Shown in pieces: positions 18,226 through 27,198 of a stretch of 64,000 nt of DNA. The notes under the pieces were generated by a model. It saw nothing but the letters and a program-made list of their open reading frames with translations, ran no database searches and had not been told where the DNA came from. The stretch is from Methylobacter marinus A45 (GTDB lineage Bacteria > Pseudomonadota > Gammaproteobacteria > Methylococcales > Methylomonadaceae). Position 1 is the first letter of the stretch. Every line of letters starts with the position of its first letter. The stretch spans positions 902,616 through 966,615 of the forward strand of contig NZ_KB912877.1 in the NCBI RefSeq assembly GCF_000383855.1. The letters are read 5' to 3'. Made by a program: the position numbers and the translations under genes.

Positions 18226-18633
18226 ATGCCTGAGGATCTGATTTCGCTACTGGAACACCCCGAGACGACGGTCGCCATTGTTGGCGCCACGGATAATACC
18301 GCCAAATTCGGCAATATCATTTACAAGGACTTAAAACGTAAAGGCTTCCGTTTGTTTCCGGTCAACCCGCACAGGAAGATAGTAGAGCAAGACCAAGCCT
18401 ATCCGTCACTGGCGGAAATACCCCAGAAACCGACGATCGTCGACTTTGTGGTCCCGCCGGCAGTCACCCTCGCATCGCTAAGGCAATGCCTCGACTTGGG
18501 GTTGATGAATGTCTGGCTGCAGCCGGGAACCACCAGCCCGGCAGTAATGGACTTCCTGCAACAAAACAACTTCAATTATCTAACCGCCTGCATTATGGTG
18601 AAAACCCGTTTTATCGCACGAAATAAAACTTGA
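18226..18633 (+). CDS. CoA-binding domain protein (YccU-like)
   Basis: A 135-residue Rossmann-type CoA-binding protein. TTVAIVGATDNTAKFGNII, GFRLFPVNPHRKIVEQ, AYPSLAEIPQKPTIVDFVVP and NVWLQPGTTSP match the YccU family, which carries the nucleotide-binding half of succinyl-CoA ligase-type proteins without the catalytic part. The ATG at 18226 fits family length and has GGAAAG before it; the frame is open to 18184. Biochemical role is not known. A long AT-rich intergenic region with DnaA boxes follows. Confidence 0.85.
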   Translation: MPEDLISLLEHPETTVAIVGATDNTAKFGNIIYKDLKRKGFRLFPVNPHRKIVEQDQAYPSLAEIPQKPTIVDFVVPPAVTLASLRQCLDLGLMNVWLQPGTTSPAVMDFLQQNNFNYLTACIMVKTRFIARNKT

Positions 18634-18867
18634 CAAACTGTTGTCAAAGTTAGTTTTCCCACAGCAGGCGCTTGGGCATTGCTCGTTTCCAAGCACGTCT
18701 TTTATCGAGCGTTTTTAACCCGCCACATCGCCCTTCTGGGTTTGTTATCCATTTGATAAATAAAGATAATAAACCAAACTCCGTACAACTGTTCAAAAGC
18801 TGGGCAATTTAACAAAAAGACTTTAAAAGTGGCAGGTTAGCGGATTTATTTTCAAGTTATTAACAGA

Positions 18868-18892
18868 GTTATCCACAGAAAATGTGGATAAC
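18868..18892. promoter_or_regulatory. Inverted pair of consensus DnaA boxes
   Basis: TTATCCACA at 18869-18877 on the plus strand and the same 9-mer on the minus strand at 18883-18891 form a 10-bp palindrome with a five-base GAAAA spacer. Both match the high-affinity DnaA-box consensus exactly, and the left context CAGAGTTATCCACAG resembles one box of E. coli oriC. Confidence 0.6.
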
Positions 18893-19202
18893 TTCATGAT
18901 CTTCGATTTATATTTTTTTTCAATTAACCGCAGCCCAACAGCATTCCATCTAACGAATCAATTGATTTAACGTTGCCCTATTACAACAGCGACTGCTTGT
19001 AAAATGGCAACCTGTCGCCTGTTCACGGACGCTGGTCTTGCGTGGTTTTTACCGGAGAGCGGTTATCGCCGATTTCGGCTCCTGGTCCAAAATGGGCAGT
19101 CTTTGCTTTTTTGTTGACTGAATCAAATGCATCTTGAAAAGCTACAGCTTGACCTCCATGATTATTTCAAAATAAGAAACTATTAATCAATAATTATCGC
19201 TG

Positions 19203-19231
19203 TTGTAAACAAATAAGCGCATGTGTATAGT
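19203..19231 (+). promoter_or_regulatory. Sigma70-type promoter
   Basis: A -35 element TTGTAA (19203-19208), 17-base spacer and -10 element TATAGT (19226-19231), placed about 50 bases upstream of the small membrane protein ORF. Confidence 0.5.
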
Positions 19232-19281
19232 ATGCCTCAATTCCTTTTTTCTTATTTTCCATTTACTAACGGGTCTTCAAA

Positions 19282-19434
19282 ATGACTGATTTTCAAAGAG
19301 ATATTTTAATCGGGTTGATGTTTATCACTGGCATTTTTGTGTTTATTTCAGGCGAGTTTATCGTCTCGACTGTTCTGTTTGCAGCAGCGGCTATTTTTAG
19401 TAATATATTCTTCAATCGCAGACTGCACGGCTAA
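19282..19434 (+). CDS. 50-residue membrane protein, unknown
   Basis: An ATG-to-TAA frame of 50 codons with a strongly hydrophobic product: MTDFQRDILIGLMFITGIFV, then a short turn (SGEF) and IVSTVLFAAAAIFSNIFF, ending in RRLHG. This reads as a two-helix hairpin with both ends cytoplasmic. It lies between a good promoter (19203-19231) and an intrinsic terminator (19500-19535), which together outline a one-gene transcript. There is no strong ribosome-binding site, only GGGTC nine bases upstream. No family recognised. Confidence 0.55.
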   Translation: MTDFQRDILIGLMFITGIFVFISGEFIVSTVLFAAAAIFSNIFFNRRLHG

Positions 19435-19499
19435 TTTTTTACCATCTCCTGGTATTGCACACCAAACAGTGACGATTGATTGTCCTGTTTGCCCCTCAT

Positions 19500-19535
19500 A
19501 CTCCCAATGCCCTTTTGCACTGGGAGTTTTTTTTG
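19500..19535 (+). terminator. Intrinsic terminator
   Basis: ACTCCCA and TGGGAGT arms, with inner TGC/GCA pairing around a CCTTTT loop, are followed by a run of eight T residues. It ends the small membrane protein transcript and lies ten bases from the end of the convergent rlmG. Confidence 0.75.
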
Positions 19536-19544
19536 CCCGGGGAA

Positions 19545-20702
19545 TTAGTGCCTTTTGGCGCGTGCTCGCAGGATCACAAATTTTGAATTGGCAGCGACGA
19601 CCGAACAGGCCTCGAAAAGACGCCTAAGCGCCACATGATAGCCCAGATGGCGATTGCCGATCACCCATAGCTCCCCGCCTGTCCGCAGTATCCTGTGGGC
19701 GTGTTTAAACATACTGGTGGCGATCTGATCACCTACGGCATGCTGCTGATGAAAAGGCGGATTGCAAAGAATCAAGTCGGCCGAATCCGGCTCAAACTCC
19801 GTCAGGCCATCGCCAACGCGGAATATTGCCTGCCGCTCCACCCCTAGCGCGCGGCTAAAATTCTCCCTGGCGGAAGCCACGGCCATGAAAGACTCATCGA
19901 CAAAATGAACGGTCGCCCGCGGATTGCGCACGGCAGCCATCAAACCCACTACACCATTGCCGCAGCCCAGATCGACAATATCGCGCACTTCGGGGTTGAC
20001 GGGCAGATGCTGAAGAAAAAAACGCGTACCGATATCGAGACTGTCGCGCGAGAACACATTGGCGTGATTAGTGATCAGGTAATCGGTACCCTCAAGCCGA
20101 TAGCGGACCGGATAAGGATTGGCCGGCACCTTCCGTTTCGGATCAGGCTCGGCGAAAATCAGGCGCGCCTTTTTACGCGCTAGAGATGTGGTCGTCGGCC
20201 CGACCAGGCGCTCCAGTATTTTCCAGACTGAAGCCGGCATGGCCTTAATCATGCCGCCGACGATAATCCGCGTCGATGCCTGCAAATGCGGTTGCAGGCG
20301 CAGCAACTGATCTTCCAGTAAAGCCAATGTCTTTGGCACTTTGATCAGAACCAGGTCAGAAGCGCCGTCCGGTGCCTCCAGGCTGTTCAGCAGTCTGACG
20401 CTGTCCTCGTTCAGGCCGTTGCCGGCCAGATTCATGCGCGTCGCCTGCTGCGACAGATAGGAGTCGGAGATCGCCTGCGGCCGAAAACCGCTCAGCGCCA
20501 CGGCTAGAGCGCCAAACGTGTCATTCAGGATTAATATCCGTGCACCAGCCGGCAGATTCCCGTCTTCGGCCAGATAATCGAGCAGGTATTCATCGGCCGC
20601 ATCCCAGGCGCGCAGCAACTCACGTGCGCGCAACGGCAGGCGATCCAGTTTAAACTCGCCCTGAGGTACGGTTAAAAGATTGTCCAAGCCAGACCCCGCC
20701 AT
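19545..20702 (-). CDS. rlmG: 23S rRNA (guanine-N2) methyltransferase RlmG
   Basis: A 385-residue class I SAM-dependent methyltransferase that would modify G1835 (E. coli numbering) of 23S rRNA. The N-terminal RlmG domain has LRAWDAADEYLLDYL and ILNDTFGALAVAL; the C-terminal catalytic domain has VDLGCGNGVVGLMA (SAM site), ATVHFVDESFMAVASA and the N6/N2 methyltransferase motif LILCNPPFHQQHAVGD. Length and two-domain layout are as in E. coli. It lies 40 bp downstream of efpL with a hairpin between them. Confidence 0.92.
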   Translation of the reverse strand: MAGSGLDNLLTVPQGEFKLDRLPLRARELLRAWDAADEYLLDYLAEDGNLPAGARILILNDTFGALAVALSGFRPQAISDSYLSQQATRMNLAGNGLNEDSVRLLNSLEAPDGASDLVLIKVPKTLALLEDQLLRLQPHLQASTRIIVGGMIKAMPASVWKILERLVGPTTTSLARKKARLIFAEPDPKRKVPANPYPVRYRLEGTDYLITNHANVFSRDSLDIGTRFFLQHLPVNPEVRDIVDLGCGNGVVGLMAAVRNPRATVHFVDESFMAVASARENFSRALGVERQAIFRVGDGLTEFEPDSADLILCNPPFHQQHAVGDQIATSMFKHAHRILRTGGELWVIGNRHLGYHVALRRLFEACSVVAANSKFVILRARAKRH

Positions 20703-20706
20703 AAGG

Positions 20707-20725
20707 ACGGCCGAGCGGCCGCCCT
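20707..20725 (-). terminator. GC-rich hairpin between efpL and rlmG
   Basis: On the minus strand GGGCGGCC and GGCCGTCC pair (one G-T wobble) around a three-base loop. No strong T-run, so termination may be partial. Confidence 0.35.
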
Positions 20726-20742
20726 GTTGATAGTTTAAAGTG

Positions 20743-21309
20743 TTAAGCGCGCGACATGAACTTGCCGGTCGCGGTATTGATCCTGATCAGCTCATCGGTT
20801 TCCAGGTATTCAGGCACCTGAACTTCCAGACCGGTGGTCAGGCGCGCCGGCTTGGTGCGGCCTGTCGCTGTCGCGCCTTTGATACCGGGCGCCGTTTCCA
20901 CAATCCCGAGCACGACGGAGCCCGGCAGTTCGATGGCCAGCAAGGCATCGTCTATCAGCAAGGCCACGATGCCTTCGAGCCCTTCGGTCAGATATTCCTT
21001 CTGCCCCTCCAGATCATCCCCACTGATGCTGTACTGGCTGTAATCTTCCATATCCATGAAGATGTAATTGTCGCCATCGACATAGGAAAACTGCACTTTG
21101 GCGCGCACGCAGTCGGCATCCTTGAAAAAATCGTCGCCCTTTAAGGACTCGTCCAGCTTTTGCCCTGTCTTGAGATTGTTAAAACGGACTTTATACAATG
21201 TCGATGCCCCGCGAGATGACGGGCTTCTGACTTCAACCTGCTTGACCACATGCGGAACGCCGTTTATCTCGACGACCATGCCTTTCTTTAACTCACTGGC
21301 CTTTGCCAC
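20743..21309 (-). CDS. efpL: Elongation factor P-like protein (YeiP/EfpL)
   Basis: An EF-P paralogue of 188 residues in the YeiP/EfpL group. KKGMVVEINGVPHVVKQVEV forms the KOW-like domain I. Its tip loop SPSSRGASTLYKV carries Arg in the place where classical EF-P has the modified Lys, as known for EfpL. OB domains II and III follow (YSQYSISGDDLEGQK, GVVLGIVETAPG-type block, TGLEVQVPEYLETDELIRI). It would help ribosomes through proline-rich stretches. Start GTG 21309 is set by AAGGAG six bases upstream and by the family's N-terminus; the frame is open to 21348. Co-directional with rlmG. Confidence 0.9.
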   Translation of the reverse strand: MAKASELKKGMVVEINGVPHVVKQVEVRSPSSRGASTLYKVRFNNLKTGQKLDESLKGDDFFKDADCVRAKVQFSYVDGDNYIFMDMEDYSQYSISGDDLEGQKEYLTEGLEGIVALLIDDALLAIELPGSVVLGIVETAPGIKGATATGRTKPARLTTGLEVQVPEYLETDELIRINTATGKFMSRA

Positions 21310-21552
21310 ACAACTCTCCTTACGATAATCCCTGCCGCCATGTGACAAGGTTTTGGATTAATGATTAACGCCAGCGCAACCGATAACGTCGGCGGCTGTT
21401 TTGAGCCGGCCATTATATCGCGGAAATTCCGCCGAAAGCAGCCCGCTGACCGGAGAACGGACAGGATCAACATTCATCATCATGGAAGCTGAGACGAGCC
21501 CCTCAAGGTTTGCGCTTTTACGGCCGGACCGGGGACGGGGGCCGTCATGCGC

Positions 21553-21861
21553 CTAGATTTTCAAACGCTCGACAATCCGCCCATGCCGCAGATGCTCCTC
21601 GATAATTTCGTCGATATCGTCTTTATCGTGATAGGTGTACCAAACCCCTTCCGGATAAACCGCCATTACCGGCCCCTCGCTGCAGCGGTCCATGCAACCG
21701 GCGTTGTTGATGCGGCACTTTCCAGGGCCGTTCAGATGCAATTTTTTAACCTGCTCCTTGGCGTAATCGCGCACAATCTTGGCGCCATGGTTCGCGCAAC
21801 AGGCGCTGCCGTTTTCGCGTTGGTGGGTACAGAAGAATACGTGGTATTTGTAATAGCTCAT
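21553..21861 (-). CDS. Thioredoxin-like [2Fe-2S] ferredoxin
   Basis: A 102-residue thioredoxin-fold ferredoxin. Cluster ligands are the early Cys in HVFFCTHQRENGSACC and the later pair in CRINNAGCMDRCSEGP, the usual arrangement of this family (related to NuoE-like and Aquifex 2Fe-2S ferredoxins). The start MSYYKYHVFFC is typical. It is an electron carrier of unknown partner. It sits 66 bp downstream of the bacterioferritin-like gene on the same strand; a shared iron-related role is possible but inferred from position only. Confidence 0.85.
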   Translation of the reverse strand: MSYYKYHVFFCTHQRENGSACCANHGAKIVRDYAKEQVKKLHLNGPGKCRINNAGCMDRCSEGPVMAVYPEGVWYTYHDKDDIDEIIEEHLRHGRIVERLKI

Positions 21862-21927
21862 GGAAATTCACTTCATAATCTTTTGGCCGGCCATTTTATC
21901 GCGGCCCGGGCATTTACACAGCTTTCT

Positions 21928-22371
21928 TTACTGGCCGGGTTTCCTGAGCATCTTGCGTACTTCGCCCAGATGCGTTTCCTCCTGTGCGATCAGGCGCCGG
22001 GCATAGTCCTCCAGCATCACGTTGCGGTCTTTCACCAGTTGCAGAAGATCATAATAAGCCGTCAAAGCCTGCATTTCATGCTCCAGCGACTCCCTGAGAA
22101 TATCGCCGATATCATGACGGTGCGTTTCCAGCAACGGGCCGATGCCTAGGGAAGGATGACCGCCCAGATGCGTGATCAATTCGCCTGCTTCGTTGGCATG
22201 GGTCAAGGATTCGGTTGCCTGGCCGCGCATCCACGAAATGATGGGGATGCGGTTGTAGCCATAGATCATCAAGGCATAGTGCGTATAACACACCACGCCG
22301 GCCAATTCGATTTCCAGGACTTTATTGAGCACGCTAACCACTGCGTCATTATCGATTCCGGTGTCAGTCAT
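21928..22371 (-). CDS. Bacterioferritin-like protein
   Basis: A 147-residue ferritin-like diiron protein of the bacterioferritin group. The four-helix bundle carries the diiron ligands in order: Glu in KVLEIELAGVVCYTHY, ExxH in ATESLTHANEAGEL, Glu in SLEHEMQALTAYYDLL, and ExxH in AQEETHLGEVRKML. A Met (SWMRGQ) lies near the position of the haem-ligand Met in bacterioferritins. It would store or detoxify iron in the cytoplasm. ATG 22371 (TDTGIDNDAVV) fits the family better than 22410. The PQQ-type dehydrogenase gene diverges from it. Confidence 0.8.
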   Translation of the reverse strand: MTDTGIDNDAVVSVLNKVLEIELAGVVCYTHYALMIYGYNRIPIISWMRGQATESLTHANEAGELITHLGGHPSLGIGPLLETHRHDIGDILRESLEHEMQALTAYYDLLQLVKDRNVMLEDYARRLIAQEETHLGEVRKMLRKPGQ

Positions 22372-22509
22372 GAGAGCCTCCAATAAAAAATTGACGAACG
22401 CTTTATTCATTTGAAAAGAAACTTCCTGATTGGTGCCCGTTCAAAAGTCAAAAAATGCTGACTTAACAGATTCACGAAAAAACTTTCGATATTCGACAGG
22501 TTATCTCCC

Positions 22510-23670
22510 ATGCATACTTTTCTTTGGGCATTGGCGCGTATTTTTATTATAGGTGGCATTTTAGGGTTCCTGATGTCCCGCTGGTTCGGCATTAACACGC
22601 CTTTGATGAAGAAAAATCCGCCTTCCGAGGAAATGTTAAACGCGCGCATACACCTGCCGCCGGGCTTTTCGATTTCGGTCTATGCGAAAGATTTACCCGA
22701 TGTCCGCATGTTGCGTTTTACCGAAGCGGGCGATCTGCTGGCGAGCCTGCCAAATGAAGGCCGGATCGTCTTGCTTGAGCGGGATGCCGACAATGACGGC
22801 GCGCCGGACGGCAGAAGCGATCTGGTGACCGGACTGAACCGGCCGCATGGCATGGATTATTATCAGGGCCGATTGTATGTTGCCGAAACCGATGCAATCG
22901 GCCGCATTGCCTTTAATCCCAAAACGCGCAAGACACAAGGCGAATACGAGCAGGTCGTCACCGGCATCCCGGGCGGCAGCAACCACTGGACCCGCACGTT
23001 ACGCTTCGGCCCGGATGGCCTGATGTATGTTTCGGTCGGATCGAGCTGCAATGTCTGCGAGGAAAAAAACCCGAAACGGGCGGCCATGCTGCGCTATAAC
23101 CCGGATGGCGGTCAGGACGAACTGTTTGCCACAGGGTTGCGCAATACGGTCGGCTTTGACTGGCATCCCGATACCCATGAACTGTTCGGCGTCGATAACG
23201 GCCGGGATTTTCTGGGCGATGATTTTCCGCCCGAAGAACTTAACCGGATCGAGCAAGGCAAATTTTACGGCTGGCCTTATGCCAACGGCAATAAAATCCC
23301 TGATCCCGATCTGGGCGCCGGCCATGAGGAACAAATCCGCAACAGCCTGCCCCCCGTCCACGAATTCGCCGCCCATACCGCGCCTCTTGGAATGACTTTC
23401 CTGCGCAATAAAAATTTGCCGCCGGAATTCAAAAATTCGGCCCTGGTGGCACTGCACGGTTCCTGGAACCGCACCGAGAAAACTGGCTATAAGGTCGTAT
23501 CGCTGCATTTCGGGCCCAAGGGCACGATTACGGAGCGCGACTTTATCAGCGGCTTTGAGTTTCAGGGCGATGTCATAGCCCGGCCTGTCGATGTTGCCGA
23601 AGGACCGGACGGCGCCATTTATGTCTCGGATGATTTTACCGGCAGCATCTATCGGGTTTCCTGGCCTTGA
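22510..23670 (+). CDS. Soluble PQQ-type sugar dehydrogenase family protein
   Basis: A 386-residue six-bladed beta-propeller of the glucose/sorbosone dehydrogenase family. An N-terminal helix (LWALARIFIIGGILGFLMS) anchors or exports it to the periplasm. Family motifs include IHLPPGFSISVYAKDLPD, GLNRPHGMDYY, NHWTRTLRFGPDGLMYVSVG (catalytic His region), SSCNVCEE and EGPDGAIYVSDDFTGSIYRV. Such proteins oxidise aldose sugars using PQQ, though many family members have not been tested. A second PQQ-type enzyme is in keeping with an organism that makes PQQ for methanol oxidation. Divergent from the bacterioferritin-like gene. Confidence 0.85.
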   Translation: MHTFLWALARIFIIGGILGFLMSRWFGINTPLMKKNPPSEEMLNARIHLPPGFSISVYAKDLPDVRMLRFTEAGDLLASLPNEGRIVLLERDADNDGAPDGRSDLVTGLNRPHGMDYYQGRLYVAETDAIGRIAFNPKTRKTQGEYEQVVTGIPGGSNHWTRTLRFGPDGLMYVSVGSSCNVCEEKNPKRAAMLRYNPDGGQDELFATGLRNTVGFDWHPDTHELFGVDNGRDFLGDDFPPEELNRIEQGKFYGWPYANGNKIPDPDLGAGHEEQIRNSLPPVHEFAAHTAPLGMTFLRNKNLPPEFKNSALVALHGSWNRTEKTGYKVVSLHFGPKGTITERDFISGFEFQGDVIARPVDVAEGPDGAIYVSDDFTGSIYRVSWP

Positions 23671-23704
23671 GAATACAGTTGTAGCAATGTAATCGGCTGT
23701 CGGG

Positions 23705-25000
23705 TCAAGCCTCCGGCAACTCTGCCGCCTCACCAGCCCCGTTAAGCGCTGCATCAAGCTGCCGTTCGTCCAGTTCATTTTCCCATTTGGCGGCAACCAC
23801 GGTCGCGACGCCGTTGCCGACGAGATTGGTCAGCGCGCGAGCCTCGGACATAAAGCGGTCTATGCCGAGAATCAGCGCCAGTCCCGCCAGCGGAATGGTC
23901 GGGATGGCCGAAAGCGTCGCGGCCAGGATGATAAAACCGCTGCCGGCCACGCCCGATGCGCCTTTCGAGGTCAGCAGCAGAACGCCGAGTATGGTCAATT
24001 CCTGGCTCAGCGTCAGCGGCGTATTAGTAGCCTGTGCGACGAAGATCGCAGCCATGGTCAGGTAAATGGATGTGCCGTCCAGGTTGAACGAGTACCCGGT
24101 CGGAATCACCAGCCCCACCACCGATTTCGAGCAGCCCAGTTTCTCCATTTTCAGCATGATGCGCGGCAGTACCGATTCCGAGGAAGACGTGCCCAGCACG
24201 ATCAGCAGTTCTTCCTTGATATAGCGGATGAACTTCAGGATGCTGAATCCCGTCAATCGCGCGATCAGCCCCAGCACGATAAAAACAAACAGCAGGCAGG
24301 TCAGATAAAAGCTGCCCATCAATTTCGCCAGCGGCGCCAGCGAGGCAATGCCATATTTGCCGATGGTAAAGGCCATGGCGCCGAAAGCGCCGATCGGCGC
24401 CAGCTTCATGATCGTCGCCACAATGCCGAACAGCACCTGCGAAATCTTGTCGATGAACACCGTGACGTCTTCGCCCAGCTTTCCCAACGCCGCCAGGGAG
24501 AAACCGAATAATAATGCAAACAGCAGCACCTGCAGGATGTTGCCCTTGGCGAAGGCATCAACGACACTGGTGGGAATGATGTTGAGCAGAAATTCCACCG
24601 CGCCCCCCGATTTCGCCGCCGTGGTATAGGCGGACAGGCTTCTCGCATCGAGCGCACTGGCGTCGATATTCATGCCCGCGCCGGGCTCGATGACATGCAC
24701 GACAACCAGCCCGATAGCCAGCGCCAATGTACTGACGACTTCGAAATAAACCAGCGCCCTGATGCCGACGCGCCCGACCTTGTTCATATCGCGCATGCCG
24801 GCGATACCCGTGACCACGGTGCAGAAAATGATCGGTGTGATGATCATCTTGATCAGCTTGATAAAGCCGTCGCCTAGAGGCTTCATGGCGACGCCGGTTT
24901 CAGGAAGGAAATGGCCGAGCAAAATAGCCAGGACGATAGCCGTCAGTACTTGAAAATAAAGCTGTTGATGGATTTTTGTCCGAGGGGGTGCCGCTTGCAT
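23705..25000 (-). CDS. dctA: C4-dicarboxylate:cation symporter DctA
   Basis: A 431-residue DAACS-family transporter importing succinate, fumarate and malate with protons or sodium. About eight to nine transmembrane helices are visible, plus the two re-entrant hairpins with the serine-rich [14 protein letters not shown] (about residue 275) and the signature [20 protein letters not shown] (about 300-320). The N-terminal [22 protein letters not shown] and [18 protein letters not shown] are typical. It has an acidic C-terminal tail. A DctB/D regulator is not present nearby. Confidence 0.93.
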   Translation of the reverse strand: MQAAPPRTKIHQQLYFQVLTAIVLAILLGHFLPETGVAMKPLGDGFIKLIKMIITPIIFCTVVTGIAGMRDMNKVGRVGIRALVYFEVVSTLALAIGLVVVHVIEPGAGMNIDASALDARSLSAYTTAAKSGGAVEFLLNIIPTSVVDAFAKGNILQVLLFALLFGFSLAALGKLGEDVTVFIDKISQVLFGIVATIMKLAPIGAFGAMAFTIGKYGIASLAPLAKLMGSFYLTCLLFVFIVLGLIARLTGFSILKFIRYIKEELLIVLGTSSSESVLPRIMLKMEKLGCSKSVVGLVIPTGYSFNLDGTSIYLTMAAIFVAQATNTPLTLSQELTILGVLLLTSKGASGVAGSGFIILAATLSAIPTIPLAGLALILGIDRFMSEARALTNLVGNGVATVVAAKWENELDERQLDAALNGAGEAAELPEA

Positions 25001-25030
25001 GAATAGCTTTCTCAGGAGAACGAATTTCCG

Positions 25031-25537
25031 TTAATGCCACTGCCCGGGCCGGCGCGCGCCGATTAAATGTTGCCGCCAGTATTGATTGTTAAGGCTGGAC
25101 ACCAGGACCTTGCCGGTACGCTGGCTAGGGGCGTGAATGAAGTTATTATCGCTGATATACAGGCCGACATGGGAAAAAGGATAGCCATTGGTATTAAAAA
25201 AAACCAGATCGCCGGAATTAAGTTGATGTATCGAGACTGGCGGCAGAACCTGAGCCATTTCGCGCGTGGTGCGCGGCAAGGCGATGCCCTGGTGTTCATA
25301 AACATGTTTGATAAAACCGCTGCAATCGAAGCCTTCCCGCGGCGAGGCCTTGCCGTAGCGATAAGGAACACCCTGCAGGCTCAGGGCATAATTGACCACC
25401 GGCGGCAGTTGCGACTGTGCAGGCCAGACCGGACGGATTTTAGGCTCATGAGAACACCCGGCGGACAAAACGGTCACTAGCGGCAAGGCAAGCCGGATAA
25501 AAAAATGCAGATTGTCTAAGCCAGCGGAGTTTTTCAA
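25031..25537 (-). CDS. NlpC/P60 cysteine peptidase lipoprotein
   Basis: A C40-family peptidase of about 168 residues, similar to Spr/NlpC. The signal ends in the lipobox LSAGC (Cys about 28). The catalytic domain shows REGFDCSGFIKHVYEHQG with catalytic Cys72, and HVGLYISDNNFIHAPS with catalytic His, preceded by PRTTREMA and GDLVFFNT. It would cleave peptide bonds in peptidoglycan. TTG at 25537 gives a normal lipoprotein signal; the frame is open to 25570. There is no partner gene nearby; dctA follows 31 bp downstream. Confidence 0.85.
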   Translation of the reverse strand: MKNSAGLDNLHFFIRLALPLVTVLSAGCSHEPKIRPVWPAQSQLPPVVNYALSLQGVPYRYGKASPREGFDCSGFIKHVYEHQGIALPRTTREMAQVLPPVSIHQLNSGDLVFFNTNGYPFSHVGLYISDNNFIHAPSQRTGKVLVSSLNNQYWRQHLIGARRPGQWH

Positions 25538-25748
25538 TGCGTTAAAACCACAGTTAAGGATTACCAACAAAAACGGCTTATAAATAGATGATTAGGCTAT
25601 CATATCCGAATCCGAATACAAGCGCACATAGTCGGCTTGGGAAACGGCGGACAACCTTCAAGCGCCTGAACCGCTGCAAACGGTCCGGATTATCAAAGTG
25701 CCTGCGCTAGCACGATACCAGCGGTTAAGTCATCGGTCAGAGCAGGCA

Positions 25749-26375
25749 TCAAGCGACAAATAACAGCACCGCAATATAATGGCTGGCACTGCCCGCCAAT
25801 ACGAAAATATGCCATATATTATGAAAATACCTGACTCTGTCATCCAGCGCATAAAACACCACGCCTATGCTATAAAACAGCCCTCCCGACAAGAGCCAGA
25901 AAAAACCTTCCATCGGCATGACCCGCAGCAAGGGTCTGATCGCGATCAGTATAATCCAGCCCATCAGGAGATAAATCACCACCGGCAGAACACGCTGCTC
26001 TTTTCTGGACAGCAACTCCAGCAAACTCCCCAGCACCGCCAGACTCCAGACGATTCCGAATATTGACCAACCCCAACTGCCGTGCAGCGTTACCAGCGTA
26101 AAAGGCGTATAAGTGCCGGCAATCAAGAGATAGATCGCATGATGGTCGAGTTCGGCGAACACTTCCTTGGCTTTGCCCTGCAAGCCGTGATAGAGCGTGG
26201 AAAACGTATAAGCTAACACCAGGGACGTCCCATAGACGCTAAAGCTGACAATTTTCCACATATCGCCCTGCCGTACGGCCAGCACGACCAGCACAATCAG
26301 TCCGACGCACGCAGCTAGCGCGCCCAGCAAATGGCTGATGACATTGAACCGTTCTCCATCATGCATTCGCGCCAC
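25749..26375 (-). CDS. Hemolysin III / YqfA family membrane protein
   Basis: A 208-residue seven-helix membrane protein of the Hly-III (PAQR-like) family. Diagnostic stretches are ERFNVISHLLGALAACVGL, STLYHGLQGKAKEVFAELDHHAIYLLIAGTYTPF and a C-terminal NIWHIFVLAGSASHYIAV, giving the conserved His, Asp and HxxxH residues proposed to bind zinc. The function in bacteria is unclear; hemolysis is not established for most members. Single gene. Confidence 0.9.
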   Translation of the reverse strand: MARMHDGERFNVISHLLGALAACVGLIVLVVLAVRQGDMWKIVSFSVYGTSLVLAYTFSTLYHGLQGKAKEVFAELDHHAIYLLIAGTYTPFTLVTLHGSWGWSIFGIVWSLAVLGSLLELLSRKEQRVLPVVIYLLMGWIILIAIRPLLRVMPMEGFFWLLSGGLFYSIGVVFYALDDRVRYFHNIWHIFVLAGSASHYIAVLLFVA

Positions 26376-26619
26376 CTTCTAAGGAACGGGAATGAAATAA
26401 GACCCGAGTTTGAGACAGGATTTAATTGTTATTTAAGCCATTTTATCAATTTTAAACGCGGCATCGTTTGATAATCAATATTACCCGCCTGAAACGGCGA
26501 AAATGAACCCAATGCCGGGCGTAATTTTGCCCCTAAACTGGTCTGATCAAAAAAGCCTTGAAATTGAGTAAGGGGAAAAATATCCCATAACGACTTTACG
26601 CACGAGGAGTTCGCATAAA

Positions 26620-27141
26620 ATGAACGAAATCGAAGATCTCGACGACATAACCTTGAATTATCGTAAACTGATAGCCTCGCAACAGACATTATTGCTATCG
26701 ACCGCTACAGGAAACGGTATTCCCGATATCAGTTACGCCCCCTTTGTACAGACCCCATCAGGATGCTTTTATATCTTTGTCAGCGAGCTGGCCAGCCACA
26801 CGGTTAATTTGTTGCAGAATCCGCAGGCTTCGGTCATGTTTGTCCGGCCGGAATCCGAATCACTTAACCTGTTTGCGCGCGAACGGGTTGTATTCAGTTG
26901 TAAGGTCAAGGAAATTTTGCAGGATGATGAAGATTACAACGTTCAGTTGCACGCGCTGGGGACGAAATTCGGCAAAGTCGTCAGCCTGCTTCGGTCTTTA
27001 TCGGATTTTCATTTATTTGCTTTACAACCTGAAAGCGGACGATACGTCGTCGGTTTCGGTCGTACCTATACCATTGGTATGAGAGACGGAAGCGTGCATC
27101 CTGTTAAACCAAAAAACGTAATTCAGGATGAGGCATATTGA
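26620..27141 (+). CDS. HugZ-like FMN/haem split-barrel protein
   Basis: A 173-residue split-barrel protein of the PNPOx-like/HugZ type. LIASQQTLLLSTATGNGIPDISYAPF, CFYIFVSELASHTVNLLQNP and QASVMFVRPESE are family marks, and RYVVGFGRTYTI with GSVHP near the end resembles the HugZ C-terminus that contacts haem. In other bacteria such proteins take part in haem use. GAGGAG at 26602-26607 precedes the ATG. It is followed 57 bp later by trxC on the same strand. Confidence 0.75.
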   Translation: MNEIEDLDDITLNYRKLIASQQTLLLSTATGNGIPDISYAPFVQTPSGCFYIFVSELASHTVNLLQNPQASVMFVRPESESLNLFARERVVFSCKVKEILQDDEDYNVQLHALGTKFGKVVSLLRSLSDFHLFALQPESGRYVVGFGRTYTIGMRDGSVHPVKPKNVIQDEAY

Positions 27142-27198
27142 TTTTTAAACTTGATGACCTTATATCAAAGCTTACCTGAACTTTAAAAATATTCTCAA

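Larger units (their letters stand above)
18634..19281. other. Long AT-rich intergenic region with DnaA-box palindrome
   Basis: About 650 bp without a supported gene. Its middle (18740-18925) is AT-rich with A- and T-tracts and contains two consensus DnaA boxes facing each other. A TTATCCATT variant lies near 18744. A sigma70-type promoter sits at the right end before a small membrane protein gene. Candidate roles are a replication origin, a DnaA-titrating or DnaA-reactivating locus, or a DnaA-controlled promoter. Confidence 0.5.
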
